A DNA stretch of 64,000 nt, from the NCBI GenBank assembly GCA_910587795.1, contig CAJUNH010000001.1, positions 124,001 through 188,000 on the forward strand. Reading direction: 5' to 3'. The number at the start of each line of letters is the position of its first letter. Position 1 is the stretch's first letter. A program made the translations under genes and the position numbers. Shown piece after piece: positions 23,209 to 33,201 of the stretch. The notes beneath the pieces are model-generated. The model did no database searches. It saw only the letters and a program-made list of their open reading frames with translations, and was not told the DNA's origin. The DNA is from an uncultured Christensenellaceae bacterium (GTDB lineage: Bacteria; Bacillota; Clostridia; Christensenellales; CAG-314).

Positions 23209-25584
23209 ATGAAATTACCGCTTTCTTGGATACGTGATTATGTTGATATAACGGAAGATATACAGACCTTATGCAAAAAAATGGTCGATATAGGGCTGGA
23301 AATTGAGGAAGTGACTTATCTTGGCGAAAAAGTTACAAACGTAAAAGTATGTCAAATAGTAGATATTAAGCAACACCCCAACGCCGAAAGATTACTTTGC
23401 TGTAAAGTCGATATCGGCGGAGAGATTATTCCTATAGTAACCAACGATCACAGCGTTAAAGTCGGTAATAAGGTGCCGGTGGCTTTGCATAATGCAAATT
23501 TGCATAACGGATTACATATTACGAAAGGCAAAATGCGCGGAGAAGAATCGTTCGGTATGTTTTGCGGACCCGAAGAATTGGGCATAAACGGCGATATGTA
23601 TCCTAACGCCGATGTGGAGGGCGTACTTGTTTTGCGCGATACTGCTGTCGTGGGAGAGGATATACGAGGAGAAGTAGGTATTGACGATTATATTATAGAC
23701 GTAAACGTTACCGCTAACCGTCAGGATTGCAACAGTGTACTTGGCTTGGCAAGGGAAATTGCCGTGGCATTGGGCAAGACTTGTAAGCAGCCTCAAATAG
23801 ATTATAGCGAGAGTTCTGTCGCTACAACCGATTTGGTTCAGGTAATTGTAGAAGCCGATGATATTTGCCGCGGCTACTATATGCAAGGCGTAACGGATGT
23901 AGTAATACAAAAATCACCGTTGTGGATGACGTCAAGGTTGGCGAAAGTTGGTTTACGCGGTATCAACAATTTGGTCGACATTACAAACTTTGTTTTGTTT
24001 GAAATCGGTCAGCCTATGCATGCGTTTGATTATAACGATATTAACGATAAAACCATTGTTGTGCGTAGGGCGCATCAGGGAGAAAAACTTGTGCCTTTGG
24101 ATAACAAAGAGTACGTATTGTGCTGTGACGATATAGTTATTGCAGATAAAAACAGAGCAATTGGACTTGCGGGAATTATGGGGGGCGCAAACTCCGGTAT
24201 TAAGGAAAATACAGGCTGCGTTTTGTTTGAATCGGCAGCTTTTGCACGTATGAACGTTCGTAGGACAAGCCACCGCTTGGGATTGCGCTCGGACTCGTCT
24301 GCGCGTTTTGAAAAAGGTATAGAAACGTACACTAATAATTTGGGGTTGTCGCGTGCTTTGCATCTTGTACAGCAACTTAATTGCGGTAAAATTACGCGCG
24401 GACGTATATCTGTAGGGACGGTTGCGGCAGAAAGAAAAATTGAATTCGGCGTGGACAGAATAGAAAAGATTTTAGGTATCGTAATTCCCGATAAGCGTAT
24501 TTTGGGTATCTTGTCATCTCTAAATATTAAAGCAACAATCAAAAACGGGTTGTTGAGCTGTCTTGTTCCGCCGTATAGAGACGATATTTGCCGCGATTGC
24601 GATATTATTGAGGAATTGATACGCGTTTACGGTTATGATAATATATCCGGAACTTTGTTGGATAAATCGCGCATAACCTGCGGAGGAAAAACTTCTGACG
24701 CAAAAATGACAGACCGTATTAAAACGGTATTGACGGGGATGCGTTATAACGAGTGTGTGTTTTATCCTTTTGCAGGGATCGAACTGTTTGCAAAAGCTAC
24801 TGCAGATAAAGTTAATGCGGATAGCTACATTAAAATTGTAAATCCTATCGGCGAGGAACTGTCTTTTATGAATAGGGAGCTTGCCCCTAATATGTTACAG
24901 TGCGTGGCTTTAAACCTTGCTCGTAATAATACGGACATACGTTTGTTTGAGGTCGGTAAGGTTTATTTAGCTGATTCGCTGCCTTTGAAGGAACAGCCTT
25001 ACGAACAATTAAGATTGTCTATGTGTAATACGGGCGTTACATTTGAAAATTTCCGTGCCGACGTATTGCAGATTTTGCATTGCTATATTGATAAAGGCGT
25101 TAAACTACTGCGATCCAAATCTCGGGTTTTGCATCCGGGTATATCGGCTGACATTTATATCGACGGCGTTTTCTGCGGATACTTCGGTAAGATTCATCCG
25201 CAAGTGGCAAGCAATTTCGATATAGGCGCAGACTGTATGTATGCAGAATTGTTTATGGATAAGCTAATCGAATTAAAGCGCGGAGAAATCAGGTTTGAAC
25301 CGTTTGCCAAATATCCGTCTATAACCAGAGATTTTGCATTTGTTTGTGACGAAGACGTTGCAGCTCAGGACATTTTAGACGAATTTTTTGCTTTATCATT
25401 AGTGGAAAATGCCAAGTTATTTGACGTGTATCGCAGCGAACAACTGGGTGACGGCAAAAAAAGCCTTGCCGTTTCGGTAGTATTTAGGGATAAAAACAAA
25501 ACATTGCAGGATAGCGATATAGAAAAACAAGTAAACAAAGTACTGAAATCGATACGTGAAAAATATAGCGCAGTCTTGCGTTAA
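23209..25584 (+). CDS. pheT: Phenylalanyl-tRNA synthetase beta subunit
   Basis: A 791-residue protein with an N-terminal EMAP/tRNA-binding domain (VCQIVDIKQHPNAERLLCCKVD), B3/B4 editing domain (QPMHAFDYNDI, GGANSGIKENTGCVLFESAAF), B5 domain, catalytic-like core, and a C-terminal anticodon-binding FDX domain (KYPSITRDFAFVCDEDVAAQDI). It forms the alpha2-beta2 enzyme with PheS. AGGAGA precedes the ATG. Its 3' end overlaps the open frame of the next gene. Confidence 0.97.
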   Translation: MKLPLSWIRDYVDITEDIQTLCKKMVDIGLEIEEVTYLGEKVTNVKVCQIVDIKQHPNAERLLCCKVDIGGEIIPIVTNDHSVKVGNKVPVALHNANLHNGLHITKGKMRGEESFGMFCGPEELGINGDMYPNADVEGVLVLRDTAVVGEDIRGEVGIDDYIIDVNVTANRQDCNSVLGLAREIAVALGKTCKQPQIDYSESSVATTDLVQVIVEADDICRGYYMQGVTDVVIQKSPLWMTSRLAKVGLRGINNLVDITNFVLFEIGQPMHAFDYNDINDKTIVVRRAHQGEKLVPLDNKEYVLCCDDIVIADKNRAIGLAGIMGGANSGIKENTGCVLFESAAFARMNVRRTSHRLGLRSDSSARFEKGIETYTNNLGLSRALHLVQQLNCGKITRGRISVGTVAAERKIEFGVDRIEKILGIVIPDKRILGILSSLNIKATIKNGLLSCLVPPYRDDICRDCDIIEELIRVYGYDNISGTLLDKSRITCGGKTSDAKMTDRIKTVLTGMRYNECVFYPFAGIELFAKATADKVNADSYIKIVNPIGEELSFMNRELAPNMLQCVALNLARNNTDIRLFEVGKVYLADSLPLKEQPYEQLRLSMCNTGVTFENFRADVLQILHCYIDKGVKLLRSKSRVLHPGISADIYIDGVFCGYFGKIHPQVASNFDIGADCMYAELFMDKLIELKRGEIRFEPFAKYPSITRDFAFVCDEDVAAQDILDEFFALSLVENAKLFDVYRSEQLGDGKKSLAVSVVFRDKNKTLQDSDIEKQVNKVLKSIREKYSAVLR

Positions 25585-25597
25585 TAACGGTGGTAAT

Positions 25598-27859
25598 TTG
25601 ACTGATTTACGATCAAAACTTAATGTGTTGGCTCCCGCAGGCAGCAGCGAACAGCTTGTTGCCGCAGTTAATAACGGGTGTGATGCCGTGTATTTAGGAC
25701 TTGACAGTTTTAATGCGCGAATGAAAGCGCCGAACTTTACACTGGAAAATTTGCCTCGCTGGGTGGATTATTGCCATTTATTCGGCGTAAAAGTTTACGT
25801 TGCAATAAACACTTCTGTTAAAAACGATGAGTTTTATAACGCATTAAAGTTCTTGTATGGCGTGTATAAATCGTTTGCCGACGGCGTCATTATTACCGAT
25901 TTGGCGTTAATGCGTATTGCGGGTACACTGCCTAAACCCTTTGACGTCGTTGCAAGCACGCAACTTAGTGTACACGACAAATACGGAGCGGATTTTGTTA
26001 AGAAAAACGGAGCAACTACGGTAGTTTGCGCAAGAGAATGCAGTTTAAAACATATTAAGGAAATTGCCGAGTCGGGGTTGGAGGTTGAATGCTTTTTGCA
26101 TGGAGCAATGTGCGTATGTCAATCCGGACAATGTTTGTTTTCTTCAATGGTTGGGGGTAACAGCGGTAATAGGGGACTGTGCGCTCAACCCTGCCGTAAG
26201 TTTTATAGAGTGGAAGACGGCAGTGTAAGCGGGTACTTGCTTTCGGCAAAAGATATTTGCAGTCTTGACAGCTGGAAACAGCTTGTTGCTGCAGGTGCTG
26301 CGACGTTTAAAATCGAGGGACGTAACCGTAGAGCGGAATACGCGGGTATTACGTCCGAAATTTACAGCGAAATTATCAACGGCGGCAGAAAAGCGGAAAA
26401 AGAAGATTATCTGCGGCTTGCGGAAATGTTTAACAGGCATATGTCGTCAAACGGATATTTGAACGGAGATAATAACGATATTGTATATCCCGTAACACAA
26501 AACCATACGGGCATCACTGTCGGTATAATTCGTAAAGGGCAGGTTTATACCGATTGTACGCTTTCTAAGGGTGACGGCTTAAAGATATTTGACGGAAAAA
26601 AAGAAATTTGCGGCGGAACAGCGCTTGAAAGCGGTACTCGCGGAACCTTTGTTCGGGCGCAATTCAGCGGTCGAGTCGCTGACGGAATGACTGTTAATAG
26701 AACTACGTCGGCAGAGCTTTGCAAAAATGTGTTGTCAAGCAAGAAGAAACTGCGCGTTAATTTATCTTTTAATGCTAAGGCGGGAAAGCAAGCGGAAATT
26801 ATAGCTAAATGTTGCGGCGTTACGGTTAATGTTAAAAGTGATTTTATTGTGCAGACGGCAAAAAATAAACCTACAAATACTAACGAGATAGCGGTACAAT
26901 TATCAAAAACCAACGATACACATTATACTATTTGTGACATAGTAATCAAAATTGACGAGATATTTATTGCGAAATCGCAAATTAATTTATTAAGACGTAG
27001 TATTTTGGATAAATTGAGCAGCGCAATAATTGAAGAATATAACCGTAGTTTGGGAAAAAGAGAAATTCATGAATTTATGTTTGAACAAACGATTGAACAG
27101 GTCGGTAGCGATTCTGTATGTAAAACAGGCGTTTTGGCGGTAAATTGTTACGATGAATATCAACTTAAATGTGCAGAAGGAAGAGCGGACTACTTGATTT
27201 TTTCGCCTGAGATTATTGACAGTAACACGGTTAAAAAAGCTATTGAATACAATGCTTTTTTAGACTTACCGCCTTTTGCAGATTTGGAATATTTGGATGG
27301 GCTAATCGGTAAAGATAAACTTAGTCTTGTTTGTAATAATGTTGGACAGATAGAATATGCGCGGGTAAAACATTTGCGTTATATAGCAGGAGCGGGACTA
27401 AATATTTTTAACGACTTTATTGCAGATGAATTTAATGACGCAGAGACTTTTGTGTATTCTCACGAGCTGACCTTAAAAGAAATTTCCGCTTTAAAAAATC
27501 AAAGCGGATTAACGTTTATAGACGGTAATTTAATTTTAATGAAGCTTTCTCATTGTCCTTATAAACTTGTTTATAAATGCGATTGTTCTTCGTGTAAAGC
27601 GGATAATAAGCTGACATATGTAGACGAAATGAATAACAAGTTTTTTATATCTCGTAGACGCGTTAAAGGGTGTCTGTTTAATTTAGTCAACGGTAAAAAA
27701 CTGTCTGTCGTTAATAAGCTTAAGCGGGCGGGACGGTATTTGCTTGATTATGACGAAGAAATAATTTGTCACTACATTCAATTAAATAACGGCATTGACG
27801 ACGGATTTACGGAATCTAAGCCTTATACTAAAGGGCGTCTTTTTGATAAAATAAATTAG
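25598..27859 (+). CDS. U32 family peptidase with DUF3656
   Basis: The frame is open from 25556 inside pheT; TTG 25598, just after a GGTGG, is the likeliest start and gives 753 residues, though GTG 25556 is possible. The N-terminal U32 domain starts LNVLAPAGSSEQLVAAVNNGCDAVYLG and contains the Cys cluster ending SGNRGLCAQPCRKFY. The middle region fits DUF3656 and the C terminus has further paired Cys residues (CDCSSCK). Relatives such as TrhP and RlhA carry out prephenate-dependent hydroxylation of RNA bases, so an RNA-modification role is plausible (inference). The pheT-U32-mutS2 neighbourhood recurs in Clostridia. Confidence 0.9.
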   Translation: MTDLRSKLNVLAPAGSSEQLVAAVNNGCDAVYLGLDSFNARMKAPNFTLENLPRWVDYCHLFGVKVYVAINTSVKNDEFYNALKFLYGVYKSFADGVIITDLALMRIAGTLPKPFDVVASTQLSVHDKYGADFVKKNGATTVVCARECSLKHIKEIAESGLEVECFLHGAMCVCQSGQCLFSSMVGGNSGNRGLCAQPCRKFYRVEDGSVSGYLLSAKDICSLDSWKQLVAAGAATFKIEGRNRRAEYAGITSEIYSEIINGGRKAEKEDYLRLAEMFNRHMSSNGYLNGDNNDIVYPVTQNHTGITVGIIRKGQVYTDCTLSKGDGLKIFDGKKEICGGTALESGTRGTFVRAQFSGRVADGMTVNRTTSAELCKNVLSSKKKLRVNLSFNAKAGKQAEIIAKCCGVTVNVKSDFIVQTAKNKPTNTNEIAVQLSKTNDTHYTICDIVIKIDEIFIAKSQINLLRRSILDKLSSAIIEEYNRSLGKREIHEFMFEQTIEQVGSDSVCKTGVLAVNCYDEYQLKCAEGRADYLIFSPEIIDSNTVKKAIEYNAFLDLPPFADLEYLDGLIGKDKLSLVCNNVGQIEYARVKHLRYIAGAGLNIFNDFIADEFNDAETFVYSHELTLKEISALKNQSGLTFIDGNLILMKLSHCPYKLVYKCDCSSCKADNKLTYVDEMNNKFFISRRRVKGCLFNLVNGKKLSVVNKLKRAGRYLLDYDEEIICHYIQLNNGIDDGFTESKPYTKGRLFDKIN

Positions 27860-27864
27860 AAATT

Positions 27865-30249
27865 ATGATTAACAATAAAACATTAACAAAGTTACAATAC
27901 TTTGATATACTCAATACGGTAAGCGCATATTGTATCAGCTCGCTTGCCAAACGGAAAATTAGAAATTTGCTCCCGCAAAGCACATACGGACAAGCAGAAA
28001 CACTTATCAGCGAAACAAAACAAGCTTACGCATTGTTTCAATACGAAACGTCTTTTGATTTGTCGGTGGACGATGTTACGGAAGTGTGTTCGTTAGCTCG
28101 CGTCGGCTCGTGTTTGTCCATGGGGCAGCTATTGCAAATTATGCGCGTATTGCGTACGTCGCGCAATTTGCAAACGGCTTTGTTTGCGAATTACTGTATA
28201 GACATCTCTTTGCTGCAAGCAAAGGCATATTTATTGTATAATGACAAGCAGCTGGAAGATGATATAGATTTTGCGATTTTAAGCGATGAAGAAATTAACG
28301 ATAAGGCATCGGCGGATTTATATAATATCCGTAAGCGTATTAAAGCTATTAATGCGGATATTAAGCAAAAATTGCAAAGCTATACTAAAAGCAACGAAAT
28401 GTCCAAATACTTGCAAGATTCTATCGTTACATTGCGCGGCGACAGATATGTTATACCCGTAAAGCAGGAATATAAGTCTTTTGTAAACGGAATCGTTCAC
28501 GATCAATCGTCTACTGGGGCAACTTTATTTGTTGAGCCGATGGCAATTGTGCAATTGAATAACTCATTGCGAGAAGCCGTTTTAGAAGAGAAGGCGGAAA
28601 TTCAGCGTATTTTGCAGGCATTTACCGATAGAGTTTCGCCGATTGCTTCTAAAATAGTGCAAGCGCAGGATACTATTAGCGATTTGGACGTAATATTCAG
28701 TAAGGTTAAATATGCGCTAGATAATAAGTGTACTTTGCCTTTGATAAACAATGAAGGCGTTATTGATATAAAAAAGGCGAGACACCCTTTGTTGGATAGA
28801 AACAAAGTAATACCCATCTCTATAAGGTTAGGCAAGGATTATGATATTATCGTTATAACCGGACCAAATACGGGCGGTAAGACTGTCACGCTAAAAACCG
28901 TTGGCTTAATGTGTGCAATGGCAATGAGCGGTATGTTTATACCCTGTCAGGAGGAAAGCGTTGTATCTTACTTTGAAGATATTTTGTGCGATATCGGCGA
29001 CGAACAAAGTATCGAGCAAAACTTATCGACTTTTTCGGGACATATTACAAATTTGCGCGATATACTAAACGTTGCTAATTCGTCCAACTTAATTTTGATT
29101 GACGAAGTCGGTGCAGGTACGGAGCCGAACGAGGGGACTGCTCTTGCATTGGCTGTAACGGAATTTTTGCGAAAAAGCGGGGCAAAGTGCGTTATAACCA
29201 CGCATTACGGAAAACTAAAAGAATACTCTCTAACAACCGATAGAGTGGAAAATGCATCGATGGAGTTTGATTTGCAAACGCTTGCTCCTACGTACAAACT
29301 TATAATGGGCGTTCCCGGCAGTTCTAACGCAATTGCAATAGCTTCTAAATTAGGGCTAAGACAGGATGTTATAGATTTTGCAAAAAATAACGTTTCGGAC
29401 GAAAAACTTGCCTTTGAACGCGTAATACAAAACGCAGACGAAATTCGCAAAGATTATGAAAATAAGCTGACCGAGTTAGAAAAAGAAAAAGCTTTGATTT
29501 TAGCGGAAAAAGCACGTACCGAAAAATTAAACGCAAGTTTACAAAACGAACGTAATAAACTGCTTAGCGCTTCGAGAGACGATGCTAAACGGATAGTAGC
29601 AAAAGCAAAGGAAGAAGCTTATGAATTAGTATCCCAAATAAAGGATATTTTAAACCGCGACGTTATAAGCGATAAAGATTTATTTACTGCGCGCAGTCTT
29701 TCAAAACAAATATCTAATGTTGAAATTGCCGATAACAAGGACGATGGCGAGGAAATTATTTTTACGGGTGACAAGGTTGACTTTGATAAACTAAAGGTAG
29801 GCGATGTTGTGTATTCGCAAAAAATGAGTGTGCAAGTAAAAATAGCGGATATACGTTCGCGTACGCGTATCAAGGTAAAATGCGGCGGGATTACCACTGA
29901 AGTCGGCGCTGACGACTTGTTTTACTGCAAGGCTGAGAAAAACCAACGTTATTCTAAAATCAGGCATACTAACGGCGAAACCAAAACCAGAATTAATACA
30001 AGGTCGTTTAATAACGAATTAAATGTGATAGGTCAAACGGTTGACGAGGCTGTTGCCAATGTCGATCGTTTTATAGACGAAGCGGTGTTGGCTGGACTGT
30101 CGCAGTTGTGGATAATTCACGGAATGGGTACGGGCAAACTTCGTGCGGGGCTTCACGCACACTTTAAAAGACATCCAAACGTTGCTGATTTTCGGTTAGG
30201 AGTTTACGGAGAGGGTGAAAGCGGTGTGACCGTTATTACTTTAAAATAA
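27865..30249 (+). CDS. mutS2: Endonuclease MutS2
   Basis: A 794-residue protein with the MutS-like core and ATPase (Walker A GPNTGGKTVTLKT, about residues 333-345; Walker B LILIDEVGAGTEPNEG), a long coiled coil (about 510-610), and the C-terminal Smr nuclease domain with LWIIHGMGTGKLRAGLHAHFKRHP. MutS2 acts against homologous recombination and in rescue of collided ribosomes, not in mismatch repair. It starts six bases after the U32 gene, so the two are co-transcribed. Confidence 0.96.
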   Translation: MINNKTLTKLQYFDILNTVSAYCISSLAKRKIRNLLPQSTYGQAETLISETKQAYALFQYETSFDLSVDDVTEVCSLARVGSCLSMGQLLQIMRVLRTSRNLQTALFANYCIDISLLQAKAYLLYNDKQLEDDIDFAILSDEEINDKASADLYNIRKRIKAINADIKQKLQSYTKSNEMSKYLQDSIVTLRGDRYVIPVKQEYKSFVNGIVHDQSSTGATLFVEPMAIVQLNNSLREAVLEEKAEIQRILQAFTDRVSPIASKIVQAQDTISDLDVIFSKVKYALDNKCTLPLINNEGVIDIKKARHPLLDRNKVIPISIRLGKDYDIIVITGPNTGGKTVTLKTVGLMCAMAMSGMFIPCQEESVVSYFEDILCDIGDEQSIEQNLSTFSGHITNLRDILNVANSSNLILIDEVGAGTEPNEGTALALAVTEFLRKSGAKCVITTHYGKLKEYSLTTDRVENASMEFDLQTLAPTYKLIMGVPGSSNAIAIASKLGLRQDVIDFAKNNVSDEKLAFERVIQNADEIRKDYENKLTELEKEKALILAEKARTEKLNASLQNERNKLLSASRDDAKRIVAKAKEEAYELVSQIKDILNRDVISDKDLFTARSLSKQISNVEIADNKDDGEEIIFTGDKVDFDKLKVGDVVYSQKMSVQVKIADIRSRTRIKVKCGGITTEVGADDLFYCKAEKNQRYSKIRHTNGETKTRINTRSFNNELNVIGQTVDEAVANVDRFIDEAVLAGLSQLWIIHGMGTGKLRAGLHAHFKRHPNVADFRLGVYGEGESGVTVITLK

Positions 30250-30300
30250 TGTTTTACATTTTTTAATAATTTTATGTAATAACATTATTTTACAATTTGC

Positions 30301-30495
30301 TATAATTAAGCAACCGACTGGGTCTAAATGTTTTAATTACATCGTAAAACGCTCAATAGGGTTTTAACTGAACTAACGTCGTTGTTTTGCGATATAATTA
30401 GCAATTAATCGGGTTTAACTAATATTGCTCGGTTTTTTAATTACAATGTATCACGTAAAAGGCTTAACATGTTTTACGATATGATTGATTACGAT
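30301..30495. repeat. Three degenerate ~90-bp repeats upstream of the cysteine desulfurase
   Basis: Between mutS2 and the nifS-type gene, TATAATTA recurs at 30301 and 30393 and as TATGATT at 30482, a spacing of about 90 bases. Accompanying elements repeat too: TTTTAATTACA near 30330 and 30434, CGTAAAA near 30343 and 30454, and GTTTTRCGAT at 30384 and 30471 with an inverted copy at 30341. The copies are strongly diverged. No ORF or terminator was recognised here. Confidence 0.45.
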
Positions 30496-30512
30496 AATTT
30501 TAACTACGGTAT

Positions 30513-31673
30513 ATGTTTATGGGAATAAAATCTATTCACTATTTTGATAATTGCGCAACTACAAAGGTTGACAGTGAGGTTATGGATATTATAGCCGATT
30601 ACGCTACGGAAAAATACTTTAATCCGTCGGCACGCAGTAGTTTCAGTCTGGAAGTTGCAAACGATATAGCGTATGCGCGCTCTAAAATAGGTAAATTGTT
30701 GGGTGCGCAGGATAAGGAGCTTGTATTTACGTCAGGCGGAACCGAAGCGGATAATTTGGCGATTTTCGGTTCGCTGAGGGCGAAAAAGGGAAATATAATT
30801 GCCTCTGCAATCGAGCATTCGGCGGTGTATAACACTGTACAAATATTGGCTGAGCGCGGTTATGAAATCCGCATGGCTAACGTTTTTGCCGACGGGCATA
30901 TAGATGTTGAAGATTTATTATCTAAGGTAGACGGAGAAACGAGACTTGTTTGTTTTATGCATATAAGCAACGAAACCGGTGCAGTGAACGACGTACGGAC
31001 TATAAACAGTTTAGTAAAGCAAAAAAATCCCAAAGCTGTTACTTTTGTTGACGGTGTTCAAGCTGTTGGAAAAATCCCTGTAAATTTAAAATATTTTGGA
31101 ATAGATTTGTATTCGTTTGCGGGGCATAAAATTCATGCGAGTAAGGGCATCGGGTGTTTGTATGTAAAAAGCGGTCTGCATTTTGCCTCGACGGTATTTG
31201 GGGGCGGGCAGGAGCGCGGGATCCGTTCCGGTACGGAATTTGTCGGCGGTATTGTAGGCTTGGCCAAGGCAGTTGAACTTGCGCATCAAAATTTGCAGAA
31301 AAACAGAGATGTTTTTTGTGCGTACAAAAAAGTAATTCGCGAACAATTAAAACAAGTTACCGACTGGCAGGAAAACTGTACGGTTGAAGTATCTCCCGCA
31401 ATTATGTCGCTTGCATTTGCCGATATTAAGGCGGAAGTATTGTTGCATATGTTGGAAAAATACGGTATAATTGTCGGTACAGGGTCTGCGTGCAGTTCTA
31501 AAAATAAATATAGCAGGCTTTCTAAGGCGATAGGGCTTGCCGATAAATACGCAGAGGGTATATTGCGAATAAGTTTTAGTAGGTTTAATACCTTAGATGA
31601 AGTTGACCTTCTCGCTAACAAACTCGCCGATTGTGTTATTGAGTTGCGCAGAACGATGCTGGGCACACGGTAG
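30513..31673 (+). CDS. Cysteine desulfurase (NifS/IscS family)
   Basis: A 386-residue PLP enzyme. FDNCATTKVDSEV opens the fold, TSGGTEADNLAIFGSL and IEHSAVYNT are family motifs, FAGHKIHASKGIGCLYV carries the PLP Lys, and GTGSACSSKNKYSRLS carries the persulfide Cys. It takes sulfur from cysteine for delivery to acceptors; thiI follows 185 bases later, so 4-thiouridine synthesis in tRNA is the likely destination (inference from the nifS-thiI pair). A second possible ATG is at 30519; neither has a clear ribosome site. No Rrf2-type regulator or iscU lies beside it. Confidence 0.93.
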   Translation: MFMGIKSIHYFDNCATTKVDSEVMDIIADYATEKYFNPSARSSFSLEVANDIAYARSKIGKLLGAQDKELVFTSGGTEADNLAIFGSLRAKKGNIIASAIEHSAVYNTVQILAERGYEIRMANVFADGHIDVEDLLSKVDGETRLVCFMHISNETGAVNDVRTINSLVKQKNPKAVTFVDGVQAVGKIPVNLKYFGIDLYSFAGHKIHASKGIGCLYVKSGLHFASTVFGGGQERGIRSGTEFVGGIVGLAKAVELAHQNLQKNRDVFCAYKKVIREQLKQVTDWQENCTVEVSPAIMSLAFADIKAEVLLHMLEKYGIIVGTGSACSSKNKYSRLSKAIGLADKYAEGILRISFSRFNTLDEVDLLANKLADCVIELRRTMLGTR

Positions 31674-31781
31674 TTTTATGAAAGATTATGTGTTTGTACT
31701 ATTATTGAGGTTATAGTAGTAATTTAGTTTTTATAATTACTTTTTGCCTTTGGTATTTACAATAAGAGATACTTTTTAATA

Positions 31782-31813
31782 TTGATAAAAGACATATGAT
31801 AGAGTTTTATCAA
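31782..31813. repeat. Inverted repeat upstream of thiI
   Basis: TTGATAAAA (31782-31790) pairs with TTTTATCAA (31805-31813) across 14 bases in the nifS-thiI gap. There is no T-run, so it may be an operator or a chance A/T hairpin. Confidence 0.35.
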
Positions 31814-31857
31814 ATCAAATTATTGATAGCGAAGTTTTAGATTTAAAGGGATGGAAA

Positions 31858-33006
31858 ATGAAAGTTATAATTATTAGATACTCCGAAATTCACTTAAAAG
31901 GCAATAACCGTGATTTTTTTGAGAGTGCATTAATCTCAAATATTAAATCGGTTTTAAGGGAATACTCGTATGAGTTTACACGCAGCAATGCGCGATATGT
32001 TATTCGTAATTTTGACGAAATGTATTTGGATGACATAGTTGATGCTGTAAAAAACGTGTTTGGCGTTCATTCTCTAAGCGTTGCCGAAGAAGTGGATTCC
32101 GTTTATGAATTGATTTCTTCCGCCGCGTTGCTTTATGCGCCTAAAACGGGTAGATTTAAAGTGTCGACAAATCGCGCGGATAAACGTTTTCCTATGCCGT
32201 CAATGAAAATTTCGGCAGAAATAGGCGGTGATATTTTGGAGAAGAATCCAAATTTGACGGTGGATTTGTTTAATCCGGACTATGTTGTTAATATAGATAT
32301 TCGTGAAAACGGCAAAACCTTTGTTTACGGAGAAATTATAAAAGCAGTAAACGGTATGCCTGTAGGAACAGGCGGTAAGGGTATTGTTATGCTGTCCGGA
32401 GGTATAGACAGTCCGGTTGCCGCTTATATGATGGCAAAGCGAGGAATGTCTTTAAGAGCGGTGCATTTTCATAGTTTTCCCTATACCAGTATGCAAGCAC
32501 GTCAAAAAGTTTTGGATTTGGCAAAGATAGTTAAAAAGTATACTCTTCGTATGACTGTCGACGTTGTGAGCTTTACGGAAATTCAAACGGCTATACACGA
32601 AAATTGTCCCGAAGAATATATGATTACTATTATGCGCCGCTTTATGATGAGGATTGCCGAGCGCATTGCAAAAAACACAGGTGCCGGTGCGGTTATTACG
32701 GGTGAAAGTTTGGGACAAGTTGCCAGTCAAACTTTGGAAAGCATTACGAGTACGAATTCTGTGGCAACTATTCCCGTATTCCGTCCTCTTATAGGTTTTG
32801 ATAAGGATGAGATAATAGAAATATCTAAAAATATAGGCGCGTTTGAAACTTCTATTTTGCCTTACGAAGACTGCTGTACGATCTTCTTGCCAAAGCGTCC
32901 CGTAACTAAGCCTAGGCTATCGGCAGTGCAAAAGGTTGAAAGCGTATTGGATGTTGACGCTCTTGTTGAAAATGCTTTAAGTAATATTGAAACGGTAGTT
33001 GTGTAA
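31858..33006 (+). CDS. thiI: tRNA 4-thiouridine synthetase ThiI
   Basis: A 382-residue protein with an N-terminal ferredoxin-like and THUMP domain (about residues 1-165) and the PP-loop adenylation site IVMLSGGIDSPVAAYMMAKRGM, followed by FTEIQTAIHENCPEEYMITIMRRFMMRIAERIA, typical of ThiI. It lacks the C-terminal rhodanese domain, as in most Firmicutes, where a dedicated NifS-type partner supplies sulfur. The adjacent upstream desulfurase fits that partnership. AAAGGGATGG lies before the ATG. Confidence 0.95.
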   Translation: MKVIIIRYSEIHLKGNNRDFFESALISNIKSVLREYSYEFTRSNARYVIRNFDEMYLDDIVDAVKNVFGVHSLSVAEEVDSVYELISSAALLYAPKTGRFKVSTNRADKRFPMPSMKISAEIGGDILEKNPNLTVDLFNPDYVVNIDIRENGKTFVYGEIIKAVNGMPVGTGGKGIVMLSGGIDSPVAAYMMAKRGMSLRAVHFHSFPYTSMQARQKVLDLAKIVKKYTLRMTVDVVSFTEIQTAIHENCPEEYMITIMRRFMMRIAERIAKNTGAGAVITGESLGQVASQTLESITSTNSVATIPVFRPLIGFDKDEIIEISKNIGAFETSILPYEDCCTIFLPKRPVTKPRLSAVQKVESVLDVDALVENALSNIETVVV

Positions 33007-33073
33007 ACTCAATTCTAATCTTCATTTGTCTTTTAGATTATAAGAAATATATTATTATCTTCAAAGTAAACAG

Positions 33074-33097
33074 ATGCGCCCTTGTAAAAGGGCGCAT
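33074..33097. terminator. Probable bidirectional terminator between thiI and the PBP gene
   Basis: ATGCGCCCTT (33074-33083) pairs perfectly with AAGGGCGCAT (33088-33097) around a GTAA loop. Flanking T-runs are weak on the plus side. It lies between convergent genes, so it could serve both. Confidence 0.65.
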
Positions 33098-33201
33098 TAT
33101 TTGTGCGTATAATTTTATTGAATGTTGTTTTTTTTTATTCTCTAATATTTAATTTTACAGCATACTATTACATACATAGTATGGCTTATTGTATTGTTTT
33201 T

